Shown: positions 24,980 to 38,617, numbered from the stretch's first letter. The stretch is DNA of 64,000 bases from Sycobia sp. Sy_11 (GCA_018907035.1 JACCIC010000120.1:1571501-1635500), one strand, 5' to 3'. Made by a program: numbers and translations. The notes: a model not told the origin generated them from the sequence alone.

Positions 24980-27490
24980 ATACTCACAACAAAACAACTA
25001 TCTCATTAAGTTGAATCTAACGTTTCGATGCTCGACAGTCGGGTCGCCCTTTGTTAAGAATATTGTTCGTTCAGCGTAGTCCTATAGTAATAACAATTTT
25101 ATATTTCATTTGTTATATGGCGATGATTATAAACAATTTGCTAGTTGGAATAGTAAAATAGATATATACGTTATAGACAACCTTTGATAGGGATTTTATA
25201 CCACAGTGAATATAATTTTATAATAATGTTCGTTGAAAGCTGAAAAGAAGTAGTATAGACTATATAAAGAAAGGAATAAGGAATAAGTTAGCTTATAGCA
25301 TTCGATTAATGAATATATGAACAAATAATAATAACTAATAATCAATAGAGAAAGGAATGTTAAAGAAGAATTAAGATATATTTATATTTGCCAGGATATC
25401 TGAGAGAGGGTATATTATCGCCCTCCTGCATGGGCGGATATCTCGTCTGGGAAAGGGTTCAGTTATAAAATATTGCGTGCGAACTATGCTTAAGAAACTC
25501 TAATCTACCTATGCGAGTTAATATCTGCTTTTTGTGCACTAAATACTCCGAGCCAATTTGTTTGAACGCGTGAAATGATTATAAATTGACATTAAATATA
25601 ATTTTTTTTTATTATATGCAATTTCGCCGTCGTGCTCGTCGTCCTGATTATTTTTCTTAGATCGGGCATTTTTTGATTTAGTTCAAGTTGAGTCGATTGT
25701 ATTATACAATATGTGTATTAAATACTGACTTATGTCCTATTTTCGTTTTATAAATAATTGCTTCTGAAGCCTATTTGTTTTTTTGTGATAATTGTTTTTA
25801 TTGAGCATATAACAAATTACATGGATAATAAAATTATTATATAAACAAAACTTTACGGCCCTTTTATCATTCTCGGGAAATTCTGTGATTGAACGCGTTT
25901 TGACGCAATATTTATAAATTTAAGATCAATCGATTCATGTTTCACTTTCTAAAGGCAAAATGTATGGGCGGCTAACCAATTTAAAACTGTACCTCATATA
26001 TGCTCTTATTATATTCGTTATACACGTTTAAATTTTATTATTATAAATGCATATATATATATTACTCTCAATTAGAATAAAAATCATAACGCGCTCTTTA
26101 AACATCGGTGCGCGCGCGTATACACGATACAATAGTTCATTGTTCTTATATACTGCAATATTTTTTCCAACTCCAATGTAATTGACATTGATTTATCGGT
26201 CACCAATTTAAGGATATAATAATTATTCATCGTCGCCGAGATCCGCTAACGTGCTCCGGCACATCGGATTTTTCCGCATCTTATTTATGACTCTCGGTAT
26301 AGCTGCATAAAATATGCAGAGAGCGATGGAGTTCGCTTGACTAATGAGTCGATTGAAATTCGCAATCGTCGACTTGTAATTTATCGATGCAATTTTTCAA
26401 TTGTTAAAGAGTCGGTCGAAATTGGAAATATTTTTATACGTATAATCGACGCAGATTTTCGGTTACGCACGTGTTTGATATATGGTTTTTATTGACTTCG
26501 CCTCATCTCGAATTATATTTATTGTACCAACGAGTAAGAATATGCCGACTACGGGTCACTAATTTTATTGAATTTAATTCACCTTTAGTCTTGAGATCTA
26601 AATAGACGATTTGATAGAGCAGTTGTCGATTGTACACTTAAACTTTAGAAAAACTGCATACTATCCTAATCGATCCTAATGGCATATATTAACAATGAAC
26701 TTATATGTGTCTAGCAATCGATCTTACATGAATGCATTACACGAATACAAATGCATTCAGTAAATGAGATCAAAAAAACCAACTGTAAATAACAAAAAAT
26801 TAGATTGAAATGTAACATGAATTCTGTAATAAATTAACGTTAGACTGTACGGAATTACTGAATATTTATTACAGTATTATTTATTATGTATAAGCAATCG
26901 TATAGCTGTTTCTATTATTAATTCAATGTATATGTATAGTTGTAATAATACGAACAGAAACTATCAACAGATATATAAAATGTAGATGAACGCAATTCTA
27001 TACCATTGGTAAATTCGACAGTTCCGTAAGAATTGGCTGACTGCTGTATATTCTATGCGGAACTCCTCCGCTTGAGCGACAAGAACAAAGTGCATTAATT
27101 TCAATAAAATTCTGCCATCCGCAGTTTTGATTGCTCTCCTCGTATGAAGATTGGCCTATTATTATCCGCGTTAACTAATTCGGTCGTGTCGTTTGTTAAA
27201 TTTCAATCGTGAAAACTTTCATTCTCGCCAAATTTTCGCGTGGAAATGCCAAATCGAAGAAAAAGAAACGAGGTTAAAATGTATTTTATGAATTTTTATC
27301 CGTTCATTGAGCCGTGATACTCCTCACCCGCGTACATAGATAGATTAAATGTGAAATTTAATTTTAGAAGAAAAAAAATCGATGAGATTGTCATTTCGAG
27401 TATCAAGCGCCGGGCCGCGTGCCCTGTGGATATAATATACGTTACATAGCAAGTACAAAGCCGATCTAATGTCTCGATTAAAGGAAACGA
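24980..27490. other. Least repetitive stretch of the upstream region
   Basis: About 2.5 kb with few microsatellites and more even composition, including a CTGCATA-AAA-TATGCAG inverted repeat at 26303-26319 near 26.3 kb. No ORF or domain is recognisable. Conserved non-coding or enhancer sequence is possible but not shown. Confidence 0.35.
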
Positions 27491-27497
27491 GAGATGC

Positions 27498-27563
<66 letters not shown>
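27498..27563. repeat. (GA)n microsatellite
   Basis: About 33 GA units. The minus-strand Ser-Leu ORF is an artefact. Confidence 0.95.
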
Positions 27564-27566
<3 letters not shown>

Positions 27567-27972
27567 AAACGCAAATCAAGTCGACGACTATGCATGCTGG
27601 TCTTTTAAAATGTAATTGAGCAATCATGTCGTCGGTCCTCTTCCTGAAGGTGTAACTCTTATACTTCTTTGCTTCCATGAAATAATTATTATATATGTAT
27701 ATACTTTGGGTTTCATGTATAATTATAACGTGGAAGGAAACTCGTCAACTCCGCGAAACAATTATTGTAAATATATAAGAGCGTTCTTAACTCCGATTAA
27801 AATGCCTGTACTATATCAAAATTAATTCCTTCGTTAACTTATACAGAGAATTTTGTGTTTGTATCAACAAAATAGAATATCCTTTATAAATTGAAAATCT
27901 CCAAGGTACAATTCGCATATTTAATCCGGTAGTCTTTATAAAAATTTGTGAATGTGTGTGTGTGTGTAAATA

Positions 27973-28024
<52 letters not shown>

Positions 28025-28128
28025 CGATTTTCATTACCCGTCGCACAATTAATGTGTCCGCATAAAGCACTCGGCCGAGAAGATCGTCATTATGCCCGCG
28101 TTCGTATCGACGTAACAATTTTCTTATA

Positions 28129-28160
<32 letters not shown>

Positions 28161-29040
28161 CGCGCGTCACCTGTATGATCGTATTGTACTATATGCCATC
28201 AGGACGTAAATGGCTCGTGGTTTACCCTGCTTAATGATCTAATTATAAAGTCTCGTATCGATGTCGCGCGGGTGCTCGTACGTTTATCATTATTCTATAA
28301 ATAATATATGTATATTAGTGGAACGAGTCGTGTTACTACCCTTATATATAGGATGTCGAGAAAAGGAGTATATTTATCGATCGGCCCTTTATACTATAGA
28401 AGAAAAATTGAAAACTTAAGGATAAAAATTCAAAGAGCACGGCAAAGATTTTCTTGAAACACAACGTTTGCATTAATGATGTATTAATTTATGAAAAATG
28501 ACCGTGCGCATAATTGGATTTATATTGGTTCGTTTTGGAAATGTATATAAAAAGAACAATTGCATTAATTACTTAAGAACTTGGACGTATTCTTTATAGA
28601 TTGAGTATGCCAGAAGTTTTACTTAAGCGCAAAAAAACAAAATATACTGCTCTATGCGATTATTATCAATACTGATTCTTTTGTGCTTAAGGATTTATTT
28701 TCCAGCGTGGGACACTTTTATGGCCAATTGCAATTTTCTTTCCCGAGCCTTCGTATATCTAAGTGATTTGTGTTATACTTATAACCATTCACGATCAAAA
28801 TACTTATATTAACAATTCTCCATTTTTTTAACACATAGAAATTCGTATTTCTATGTGTTAAATCTAATAAATTTTTATAATTTATGAATCAAATACGAAT
28901 TTCGATCGTCTAAAGTAAAATCACATTTTAAATGTAAGATAATCGTTGACTGTATAATACATAGGTTATTTATATTCTCAATTTAAGCAACTATAATATT
29001 TTTCTTCCCGACATAAATTTTTATTTTATAATATATATAT
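27564..29040. other. AT-rich non-coding sequence with TG and TA tracts
   Basis: (TG)n at about 27,953-27,968, (TA)n at 27,969-28,022, (TG)n/(CG)n at 28,131-28,166, and a perfect hairpin at 28827-28862 listed separately. No gene. Confidence 0.55.
28827..28862. other. Perfect 16 bp stem with 4-nt loop
   Basis: TTTAACACATAGAAAT (28827-28842), loop TCGT, then its exact complement (28847-28862). It could act as an RNA hairpin or a binding palindrome, or be left by a foldback event. It is too short for a typical insect microRNA precursor unless the flanks extend it. Confidence 0.7.
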
Positions 29041-29900
29041 ACAAGTGGTATTCAAAAAGTAAGTTTTCCTAATTTGGCGTTTGTCTCAGGCGCCATCTAG
29101 CTGATTATAATTTTAGTTTAGGCTCCACCGATAAGAAGGGAATACGTTTTGATGACCAAGAATACTTTTTTCAGCTGACGAGCTCCACAATCGACCTTAC
29201 ACCAGTCCGAATCGGGTCCAATTGTGAATTACCAACGGTTATCAGTTTTTTAGCTGCAAAAGGTTTAATCGGCAATTAGATGCACAGTGAAGTTGTGACT
29301 ATAGTATAGACTGTATGAGTGTGCAGATGATGCGAAGATGGCACACGGATTTTCTCGAGGGCCTCGCAGAAGTGCGCGATAAAGTCCAAAATGCAGTACT
29401 TCGTTGAGAAGATTATGGCTATGGTTTTTTGGGACGAGCTAGATGTTTTATTCATCTATTTGTTAAAGCCAGACACTACCATGAATGCAGATAGATATTG
29501 TGAACTGCTAGAGAAACTCGGAAATACCATTAAACGGAAACGCCCTGGAAAATTGTCAAACAAGTCTTACTTTCTTTTGACAACGCTTGGCTTCATTCTG
29601 CCAACAAGACACAAACCTTACTTCAAAACCCATCTTACTCTCTAGATCTCGTACCAAGTGATTCTTTCCTTGTCTCAAAGTTAGAAGAAAGTTTGATTGG
29701 CCAGCAGTTCGCTTCAAATGACGAAATCGAAAAAGTCGTTAAATCATGGATTCAAAAACAGAGAACGTCATTATGGAAGGAAGTTTTCTTTAAGCTTGCA
29801 AACAAAAACAAAAAATGCATTGAAATCCAAGGCGAGTACGTAGAAAAATAGTTTGAAGAGTAAAGGAATAAAGTCAAATTATGTGTATAGCCTTAAACTG
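29041..29900 (+). pseudogene. Decayed, internally deleted mariner transposase
   Basis: Mariner (DD34D Tc1/mariner superfamily) cut-and-paste transposase. At about 29,314-29,370 a helix-turn-helix-like piece (MMRRWHTDFLEGLAEVRDK) resembles the mariner N-terminal end. It is followed almost directly by KIMAMVFWDE, then NADRYCELLEKL (29,391 onward), so several hundred bases of the usual middle are missing. A frameshift near 29,577 moves the rest to another frame: FDNAWLHSAN (the HDNARPH motif), YSLDLVPSD (the YSPDLAPSD motif), EYVEK and a stop at 29849-29851. Only 26 residues separate the second and third catalytic Asp instead of 34, showing another deletion. The copy is inactive. A possible left end (TATTCAAAAAGTAAGTTTT near 29,049) has no matching right end. 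Confidence 0.85.
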
Positions 29901-30950
29901 GTGTTTTGTTATTTTCTCCTCGTATATAGAGTAATTTTTCATTTTTCGATTAAAAGTATAGGTACAGGATGTTCTATAGATAATAATAATAATGTCTTAC
30001 TTACATAGAACAACAAAACGTAGCCAGCTTCAGTATGTATCAAAATGCTAATACGCAGAAATAGATATTTAGAAATAGTCTACACTTGAATCGGCGTGCA
30101 CGAAATTATCTTTATAGAAAGTCTAATGGGGATGTATGAAAATCAACTTCTTTCATTGTTTGCGAGCGCCCGCCGACAATAAATTTATATATTTGTACGC
30201 TTTCTTCTATCGCGCGTCCCTCCCATCTCTCTCTTTTTTTCCCTCTCAATCTTATCTAGATATACCGCGTTACCGTATATATAGGATCGTAAAGAGCGAG
30301 GAAAGAGACATAAGAGGCATCGGTTCAAGTCCAAGGCGTATAAAGGAAGGTGAAGGTGAAGCTCGAGGTGAAGTCAGTGCCGCAGACAACGCAGGCGCGC
30401 GGCCTGGTGCGCGCGCTTCTTGTCCCGTATACGTGTGTGTGACTGTGTGCGCGCGCGCGCGCGGGTGTGTGTGTGTGTGTGTGTCTAAATAAAATACAAA
30501 GCTAACTTGAAAAGCACGGGTATTTATGCTTTCTTGCAGATTTTGCTTGTGTTTGCGTGTGCGTGTGAGTGTGTGCGTGTAAGGAAAACAATACGATTAT
30601 TAGATTATATATGCAAATCGCGTAAGATATAAAATCAAATATGAAGCAATAACGGCCGAATCGACTATCGCGTATATATAGCAAAATCATGTAATAAAAC
30701 ATGTACGGAGCGCGCGCACGTTCCGCGAGTAAAAAACAGTTGCTCGGGTTGCGAAAGTTTCTTCCGAATATATTGGATTTTTTTTTCGTTTTCTCCGAAG
30801 AAAAGTATTTCGAAGTAGGTTTCTTCATCTTCCTCTTCTGCTTCTTCTTCGCCTCTCGTTCGAAGGCGCCTTTTCAGACGTGTAGCGAGCGAGTCGCCGC
30901 GATTCATCAGCGACTGAGCCAACTAGATCGTGTGCATACTGTATAGTTTT
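29901..30950. other. Non-coding sequence with a GC-richer patch
   Basis: 30,280-30,490 is GC-richer, with a long CG/TG composite (30,446-30,484). ORFs are low-complexity. At 30322-30332 GGTTCAAGTCC resembles a pol III B box but no tRNA fold fits (see rejected). Confidence 0.45.
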
Positions 30951-31990
30951 TATGCACGATCAATGCTACTAGTAATAAATATAGTAGAACATAGTCATGC
31001 AGAAAGTATAGACAATGATTTGCTAATGCGGGAATAAACCAAATTAATTTAATATTTTATAAACTATCGATAAAATTATTCGTATAAAAGTAATAATTAT
31101 CTATTAATAGAATCATAATAAAAATAAAAAACATTTTCTATATGTAATAAAATATACATTAATTCATAATATTTTTATGAAGTTTTTTCCTGTAAAAAAA
31201 TTATCTTCTTGAAATATTGGATATAAAAGATTATTAGTATGTAAGTATTAACCTTATAATAAGAGTTATTCAAGTAAAATAATACTAAAATAAATTTTTA
31301 TATCTACGAATATTATTATTTATATATGACTATATTGGAAATTTACTTAAGAAAGTTCGGAGTTAGTTATAAAGTGAAAATAGAATTGAGGTTCTGTGCA
31401 ACAGAAGCATGCTAGAATTCCCTCCAGATCATAAAAGGGTTATTGCTAAATGACACTGCTGCAAATAACTATTGTTTTCACTCAGAGTGTTGTTACTGAT
31501 TAAAATTTTTATTGTGTCTCTGAACTTTAATTTTATAATACATTGAAATGTTGAGTAACCATAAAGAGTGGACCAAAATAATAAAAATTAAATAGGATAA
31601 GAAAACGGTCATGTACTACTAATACGACAGTTATCTTTATACAAGAAATGCACTCCATACAATTATGAGGGGAAAAAACTATTTTAACAATTATTTTTGT
31701 TTAATTTCTTGTTTTATTACATTTTATGAAATAGTTAAAATGTAATGGAAAAAATTACATCAGATTCATTGGCTTCAATATGCTCTGGCTAATAAAATGT
31801 AGTACAATTGTTAATATATATTTTACGTAGAAACACCTATTTTTCCAGTAAACTCCACATAAATAGTGTATTATCTGTACATTCTTTTCGGCCATCTTTG
31901 TTTTCATTCGGTGGCGCCCCCGTATATAGGCTGCGGGTGTTATCTTTGCCGTCATTCAGATAGCACTATTTATTTGACTGCAATTGTTTT
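30951..31990. other. AT-rich non-coding sequence
   Basis: No recognisable feature. Confidence 0.6.
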
Positions 31991-31996
31991 TATTCA

Positions 31997-32046
<50 letters not shown>

Positions 32047-32354
32047 CGTATAGTTATTTTTATGGCCAATATTAATATTTTTCTAAAGCTGATAATGTCA
32101 TGCCGAATTTAAATCTCGTCTACATCCAGGAAGACGCAAGCGCGCCATAATAATTTCGGTCTGTTTCGATATAAGTCGTGTGGCCATTATATCAACGAAA
32201 TACCAATGCGCGACGCGACACCTGCCACAAGTCAATACACCTTGAGAAATAGCAGCACGTACTTCTGGTTCTGTGCTCAATAATACTAAATCGAGCTCGT
32301 ATATTAACTTGTAGTGCGTGTTTTGCCACTTCTCTCTTTTGCGAGGGAGAGAGA

Positions 32355-32437
<83 letters not shown>

Positions 32438-32440
32438 GTA
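31991..32440. repeat. (TA)n at 31,998-32,044 and very long (GA)n at 32,341-32,434
   Basis: The GA array is about 90 bp with only a few interruptions at its left end, the longest homopurine tract in the window. The sequence between the tracts is unremarkable. Confidence 0.95.
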
Positions 32441-35100
32441 TTTGATTGATACTAGTGGCCATAATACTTATATTGAAATATATCGATTTTTACTTGGTAC
32501 AGTCGCATCATCATCATCATGGCGCGCAAAAAAGATTTAATTTCAATTCAGGGTTAGATTCTCAGTCAATTTCAATATTTAACAATTACTTAACAAATTA
32601 AGTAAAATTTCAAATTCACGCGTCTGATTTAGTATTATTTGGCCTTAAATGATTAGGAGATAATGTTTAATAATTTTAACTCGATGAATACCAGTTGCCC
32701 GATTGCAATAAATTTTATCAAATAAAAAGTGAATTAATTACGGAAATATGACTATCGTCAATATATCAATTTATAAAAAGTAATAATGCAATAAAAAAAA
32801 AAATAATTTGAACATGTAATTTCTTAATTGTAGTGTAGTTTATAATTCTGGGTAATTTAAGTATTAGAAATAGCCTTTGGCAGAATTAAATCCTGCTATT
32901 GGACAAATGGCGAGAAAATTTCGCAATAGGTCTTTTTTTTTACAAATGCAATCACGCTAATCACGACATAACGAACAAACCCAAACTATAAACATATACA
33001 AGTCAAAAATATTACTTCATCTATTTAACTGAAATCAATATCAATGTGTAAAATAATTTTTTATCAGATTTTACAATATAATTAGTATAAATCAAAAGCA
33101 TCAGAGTTTTTTTATAGAAATTCATTCATTGAAGATTAAAATAATTAATTAAGAAACACCTACAGGATCTTGTAAATCTTTCCGGCTGCTCGATATTTAC
33201 ACGTAAGCCTATAATAGATATAGTTCAAAATATTGTATTCGCTTTTATATACATTTGCCCGATCGACACAGTGTTTTGGTATCTCTTGTTTTGGACGACA
33301 CTGTTTACAAAACCATTTATAGTCTCATTTACGGATATGTAATAATTTCCATTAAATTTTTTTTTCTCAATATTATCCAACAATTTTGCGTAATTTCATC
33401 AGAAGAAGGTATACAGTGTGCTAATTACGATCATATATTTATATATATATATTATAGGAATTTGTTTCCTTTTGTGATAAATAAGCATGCTTGCGAGACT
33501 CTGCACTACTGTGTTTTTCTTCTTCACTTCTTCAAAATTTCTTAAAAAATCATTTTGAATAATTATCAAAGAATATATCGTCAAACTTCTTCAAATATAT
33601 CGTCTAATTTCACCCAACCCCCTTTAAATTTAGATGATTTATTAGATTGTCTCCCCTATAACTGTATTGTTTTTTCTATTATTATTATTATAAAGTTCAT
33701 TTCTGCAAAGGGTCTGCTGAATATAAACATTTGTATTGATTTCTGATATGTGCTAGTATTGGCTTTAGATTTATTAAATTGATAATTAAATTGTTTTAAT
33801 AATTAAATTGATTTTCGTTTAGACCAATACCTGTTCTATATAATGAATTGTTAGTTTTGAAAATAAAACATAGACATCTTCCTATAAAATCGAAGAATTT
33901 TCCTACCTCCGCGTATTTTTATTCAGAAATATTATTTCTGTAGAGTCGCGTTTTTTTCTTCTTCGGGCAAATGACAAAACTGCTCTTCTTTATCAGTTTA
34001 AAGATTTTCATTAAATATTCATGATCTAATAAAATTATTTATATTGTTACCATTTTTTGTGTACCATTTTTTGTTACCATTTTTTTACCGTACTGTACAT
34101 TTTTAAATAGAAATAAATAGTTTTTGTTTTAGTCATCATTCGTTATTTAGCTGCAAATGACGCAATACGCACGAGGACTCTGTCACTTTAGTAAATTAAA
34201 TCTTGTATTGTGCAATGTTCAATAGAGATAATTTTTGAGAAACTACAGACTATTAAATCTAGAAAATAAGTTAAAGCAATCCCGTGACAGTGAAAAAAAT
34301 GACAAGAACCAAATTTTAGTCTCTTATCATTGTCATAAGAAATGACGGTATCCTAAAAAATTCATCGTGTATTATCTTGATAAATAGTATGAGGAAAATT
34401 CTATATTTTTGAATAATAAATCGAATGAAATTGCTTTGGCAATATTGTCACAGTATAGAATGTACTAACTGATTAATAACCTTTTTACGTCAGATATAGA
34501 TCTAATAAAATTGCTTCTGTGCAGATACTTTATTTTCAGTATATTGAAAGTAACGCTTACCACGCACTATAAATGTTCAAAAACGCGCGTGTATACACAT
34601 AATTGCCAGAGGTGTTATTAAAAATTTTCAGTTTACACGCGGTTAAGATTGTGGCTTGTTAATACAGGTACTTTTTTCCTTTGTATTTTTGTATAAATAT
34701 AAATAACGTATTTTGAATTCGCTGAAATAGTTCAATTCAACTTTGTTGGTTAGACTTACCCAGTCACTTTCCTCGTATGCTATAAGTCTGATCAATGGCC
34801 GGTCCGAGCTGGCCATATCTACTTATTGGACAGAGATGCTTCAAAATCGCGCCGTATATTAATAGACATTTATCGCACTGTTGCATATAAAAAAATTGCT
34901 TATAATTCGTCCACAACTGGCAAAACGAATACCGAGCGATGAAGATATTCTCAAAATACACACTTTTAATTTGTAGACGAGTCGAGAGACGAGTCGCCCC
35001 CCTCACCCGTGTGGAAAATCTTTGCATTACGTAAGCAGCTGATTAATGCTGACACCCCCTCCTCCTCTCACAGTTTGTTTGAAACAATGTATGCACGTTG
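32441..35100. other. AT-rich non-coding sequence
   Basis: A short GTTACCATTTTTT-type tandem at 34,046-34,092. A slightly GC-richer patch at 34,740-35,080. No gene is recognisable. Confidence 0.55.
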
Positions 35101-35110
35101 GCATATAAAA

Positions 35111-35152
<42 letters not shown>

Positions 35153-35598
35153 CTTTTATGGTTGGATGCCAAAAACTGCGGAGAGGCACGCCACTCTACC
35201 TGAGCAAGCATATATCGCCATAATCTTGCGCTCAGTTTAATTGCTGGGGAATAAAGATGCTTTTGAACAAGTGTTTTCGTCCAGCGCACATTTTAGAAAG
35301 ACGAAAAATAATAACAGGAACTTCTCTCTAATACGGTAAACCTTATAGAAAATTGAATACCGAGACGAGTTCTCCGTGACCATCTCGTTTTTCCGAATCT
35401 TCGGCCAATACCGTGTAATCGCTCGATTCTCCCGGGCTCTTATCTCCCTCCTCTCTGTGCTTGAAAGATTCATCAAACAATTAGCGCAAGCTTAGAGATC
35501 GTCGTGTATTTTTCTGCCATTATTATTTTTTAACGTATATCATATACTTATTTTCATCACCATTCGTCGAGGATATTGAAGAAACAAAACGAGCTTCT

Positions 35599-35659
<61 letters not shown>

Positions 35660-35801
35660 CATTGTATTGTTCAGTTATACGATGCAGCGCAGCACTATAT
35701 GTGTATAGTTTATTTTCCTTCCTTTTTCTCTCTCAAGTCCACACGCGCGCGCACACGCAGACATATATATGCATACAAAATATTATCGTATTTTTATTGG
35801 T

Positions 35802-35865
<64 letters not shown>

Positions 35866-36048
35866 TCGAGCGCTTACATTGCTAATACACGCGTATATAT
35901 ACATAATATAAATCGCCAAGGCCAAGATTGGGCGGCGGTTTTTGGCCTCTTATCGTTCATTGCTTTTATAATGAAATGCCGCGCGCTCTGGGAGCATTTG
36001 ATGCCGATGCTCGATATGGTCGCCTCTATATAAAGCCCGAAGCATCGT

Positions 36049-36100
<52 letters not shown>
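35101..36100. repeat. Cluster of four long (TA)n tracts
   Basis: Tracts at about 35,112-35,150, 35,604-35,656, 35,806-35,860 and 36,049-36,098, with CG/CA repeats at 35,743-35,757. Between the last two lies a short complex segment holding CCAAGGCCA (35916-35924) and CpG-containing sequence. No gene. Confidence 0.85.
35916..35924 (+). promoter_or_regulatory. ERR/FTZ-F1 monomer-type site
   Basis: CCAAGGCCA fits YCAAGGYCR, between two long (TA)n tracts. Motif match only, and such matches are expected by chance a few times in a window this size. Confidence 0.15.
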
Positions 36101-36102
<2 letters not shown>

Positions 36103-37352
36103 AAATACGTATTAATTACTTCTATGTTATAACATTTTAGAACTGTGATTAATTTTATGATGCTTCAGAAACTTTTCGCTTTCCATGATAAAAACAGAAA
36201 ATAGAAGCTGTGCCTTCGGCATTGATGTGTTTGGTTAGCATTTCAAATTAGCCATTTCAGTGAAAAAATTATCACATCATTGTATGTGTAAAAGAATTTT
36301 TTTTTTATTCAACCATAGTACTAATAATGCATTATTTAATAAGCTTAATTGAATGACCAAAAAATTGAACAATTCAAATAGTAGCTGCAGATAAACTAAT
36401 GCTAACAGATACGATTATTTCAAATTAACTTTGCATAAGGGAGATCGTTACATTTGTTTTCTTCACTATATACAGCTATTTTGCGTTTCTTATTGTTTCT
36501 ATCATGCATATTATTTAAAGAAAAGAAAAAAATATTTTCGAAAATCATGGCACAAATTGATCCATTTCGCTGATAATGGAACGGCTTTATTTTGGAGCGA
36601 AAAACATGTAGTTATATATCAATTTCGTTTTAACATACTGAATTTTCACCATAATTGTATAGACTTATTTAGAAGCTGTAAAAGCGAGTATAAAAGACTG
36701 AGTATACACCACACATCACGGGCTAATAGTGATTTGGATAATACTAACTTAAGGTACAATATTACATGTCTTTATGACAAAAATCATAAGAAACTAAAAC
36801 TCGCCTCGAGAAGTAAGACTAAAATTATATGACAGAAAAATTGTTAAACTGAGAACAAGCGAACCAAATAAATAGTAATATCGTGGATATGAAAAGCTAA
36901 AATTATTATATTTTCATGACACATTAAAATTTACTTTTTCTCTTGTAAAACGACATGTACAAATATCAAACACTGATAATGTGGTTAAAAAAAAAAAGAT
37001 TTTTTTTTACAAATTTTTAGATTTCAAATATTAAGTAATTACTTCCTCGGTATATACCTTGCTAGAAAAACGGACGCGCATTTCACAGTCCATTCTGGCA
37101 TAATTTATATAAACAAAAAAGATGATATTTTGATACATAGAGTAGTGAAGAGAAAAAAAATATATCAGCGCACGTCAATGTGTTAGATTTTGTATATTAT
37201 TTGATAATTGGCTGCAACTAGCACAAAGTTTTAAATTTTATTGATTTAAAAGTTTACAGATTGTATATATACATAATACGTAAAATGAGACTTACCGACG
37301 TCAAGACTTGTCGCGTACCGTCTGACATAATCGGCATTCGATCCCTGAAAAA

Positions 37353-37413
<61 letters not shown>

Positions 37414-37490
37414 ATATATAGTATTCTATATAAAAAGATTCTCATCCCAAAGCATTTTATTAAATCCGCATTATAGATGATAGATGTAGC
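36101..37490. other. AT-rich non-coding sequence
   Basis: A 133-codon + strand ORF (36,431-36,832) is the longest non-repetitive frame here but shows no motif. (TA)n at 37,358-37,405. On the minus strand GTCG|gtaagtct at 37,297/37,296 is a good splice donor, so a minus-strand exon cannot be ruled out. Confidence 0.45.
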
Positions 37491-37654
37491 TGAGAATTAG
37501 GAATGGCGCGTGTTTATATCCTCGGTGCGACTTGTACAAGTCGGTTCACTGCCAAAAATAACCGCGAGGTTCGAGAGTGAGACAGACTGAACGATGGGAG
37601 GGGGGTGGCAAGAGGCGCGCGAGTGGAGAAAAGAGGACGGAGGAAAGGAAGTAA

Positions 37655-37692
<38 letters not shown>

Positions 37693-38080
37693 GGATAGAG
37701 CCGCCGCCGTGTTTGCTCGCGAGTTGGGGTAGATAACGTCGCGGCGACGGGCGACGGGCGACGAGCGGTGCGGCCGCGTGTTCCGCGACGCGAGAGGAGC
37801 CGTTGACCTTGACCGTGATCCAAAGCGCCGAGCTATCGACTTTTTTCCTTTGCCGCCACCCCACCCCACCCTCCGCGTGCGCGCGCGCGCGCGCGTCTTG
37901 CCGCGCCTCTCGCTATCTCTCTCTCTCCCTCTCTCTCTTTCTCTCGATCTCTCTCGACCGTTTTAGCGCGCTAGCGGTTCAACCTCGTTGTCAGCGGGGC
38001 GCCGTCTTCGCCTCCACTCCCTCTCTCTCTCTCTCTGTCTCTCTCTTTCTCTCTTGCTGCCCGTCGTCTACGCTTTTATA
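37490..38080. promoter_or_regulatory. GC/CpG-rich island with canonical ERRE
   Basis: CpG-rich blocks around (GA)n (37,659-37,690), (CG)n (37,878-37,895) and (CT)n runs (37,908-38,055). It contains the perfect TCAAGGTCA at 37804-37812 (minus). Both-strand ORFs are Ser-Leu, Arg or Pro repeats. It is probably a promoter-type region by composition; its target gene is not determinable here. Confidence 0.35.
37804..37812 (-). promoter_or_regulatory. Perfect ERR response element TCAAGGTCA
   Basis: The + strand reads GTTGACCTTGACCG; its complement contains TCAAGGTCA, the canonical ERRE, within a direct repeat of TTGACC. It lies in the GC-rich island at 37.5-38.08 kb. It is the only canonical ERRE I found in the window. 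Occupancy is unknown. Confidence 0.4.
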
Positions 38081-38110
38081 TATATGTGTAATATATTTAT
38101 ATTACACATG

Positions 38111-38151
<41 letters not shown>

Positions 38152-38268
38152 CTTCCCCTATATATGCTTCTAGTCAATATATCCGCAACGCTTGTTTTTC
38201 GCGCACATCAGGGTTCCTTTAAATTCCTCTGTAGCTTCTTTTGACCCGGATTTTTGTCTGCGCTGTTT

Positions 38269-38307
<39 letters not shown>

Positions 38308-38512
38308 CACACGCGCGCGCGCGCGCGCGCATACTAATGTACTCACACTTTTTACCCCCTTATCGAAATGGCGTATGACTCCGGGCCGCGCCGCGCTTCC
38401 TTTTCTCGCTATATATAAATATATATATATATATATTTCTTTGTCTGATTTAAGACCATTATTGAATTTCATGTTTTAGCGTATGTAGTTCTGCGTGCAA
38501 AACAAGAATGCC
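38081..38512. repeat. Microsatellite cluster
   Basis: A 12 bp inverted repeat (ATGTGTAATATA and its complement, 38084-38109), then (TA)n (38,113-38,149), (CT)n (38,273-38,304) and (CG)n (38,310-38,331). Confidence 0.85.
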
Positions 38513-38617
38513 ATGTCGCCGTATAAGGTGACGGGACAGGGAGAGGGACCCAATGTGACTCTTGGCCCTTTTAACGTGTTTGTCACGCGCTCGCGCGTCC
38601 AGAGCATCGGCCGATAA
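38513..38617 (+). CDS. Possible 34-codon small ORF
   Basis: ATG at 38513 in context GCCATGTC opens a non-repetitive 34-residue frame (MSPYKVTGQGEGPNVTLG..., ending SIGR) in GC-richer sequence. The stop at 38615-38617 is followed by AATAAA at 38644-38649. It matches no family I know. It could be a small peptide gene, the last exon of a longer transcript, or chance. Confidence 0.15.
   Translation: MSPYKVTGQGEGPNVTLGPFNVFVTRSRVQSIGR

Noticed and set aside
30322..30332. GGTTCAAGTCC resembling a tRNA/SINE pol III B box
   Set aside because: The flanking bases do not form a T-arm stem, and no A box or cloverleaf fits upstream.
36431..36832. 133-codon ORF on the + strand
   Set aside because: No motif, AT-driven composition (Lys, Asn, Tyr, Ile), no splice or promoter context; likely chance.
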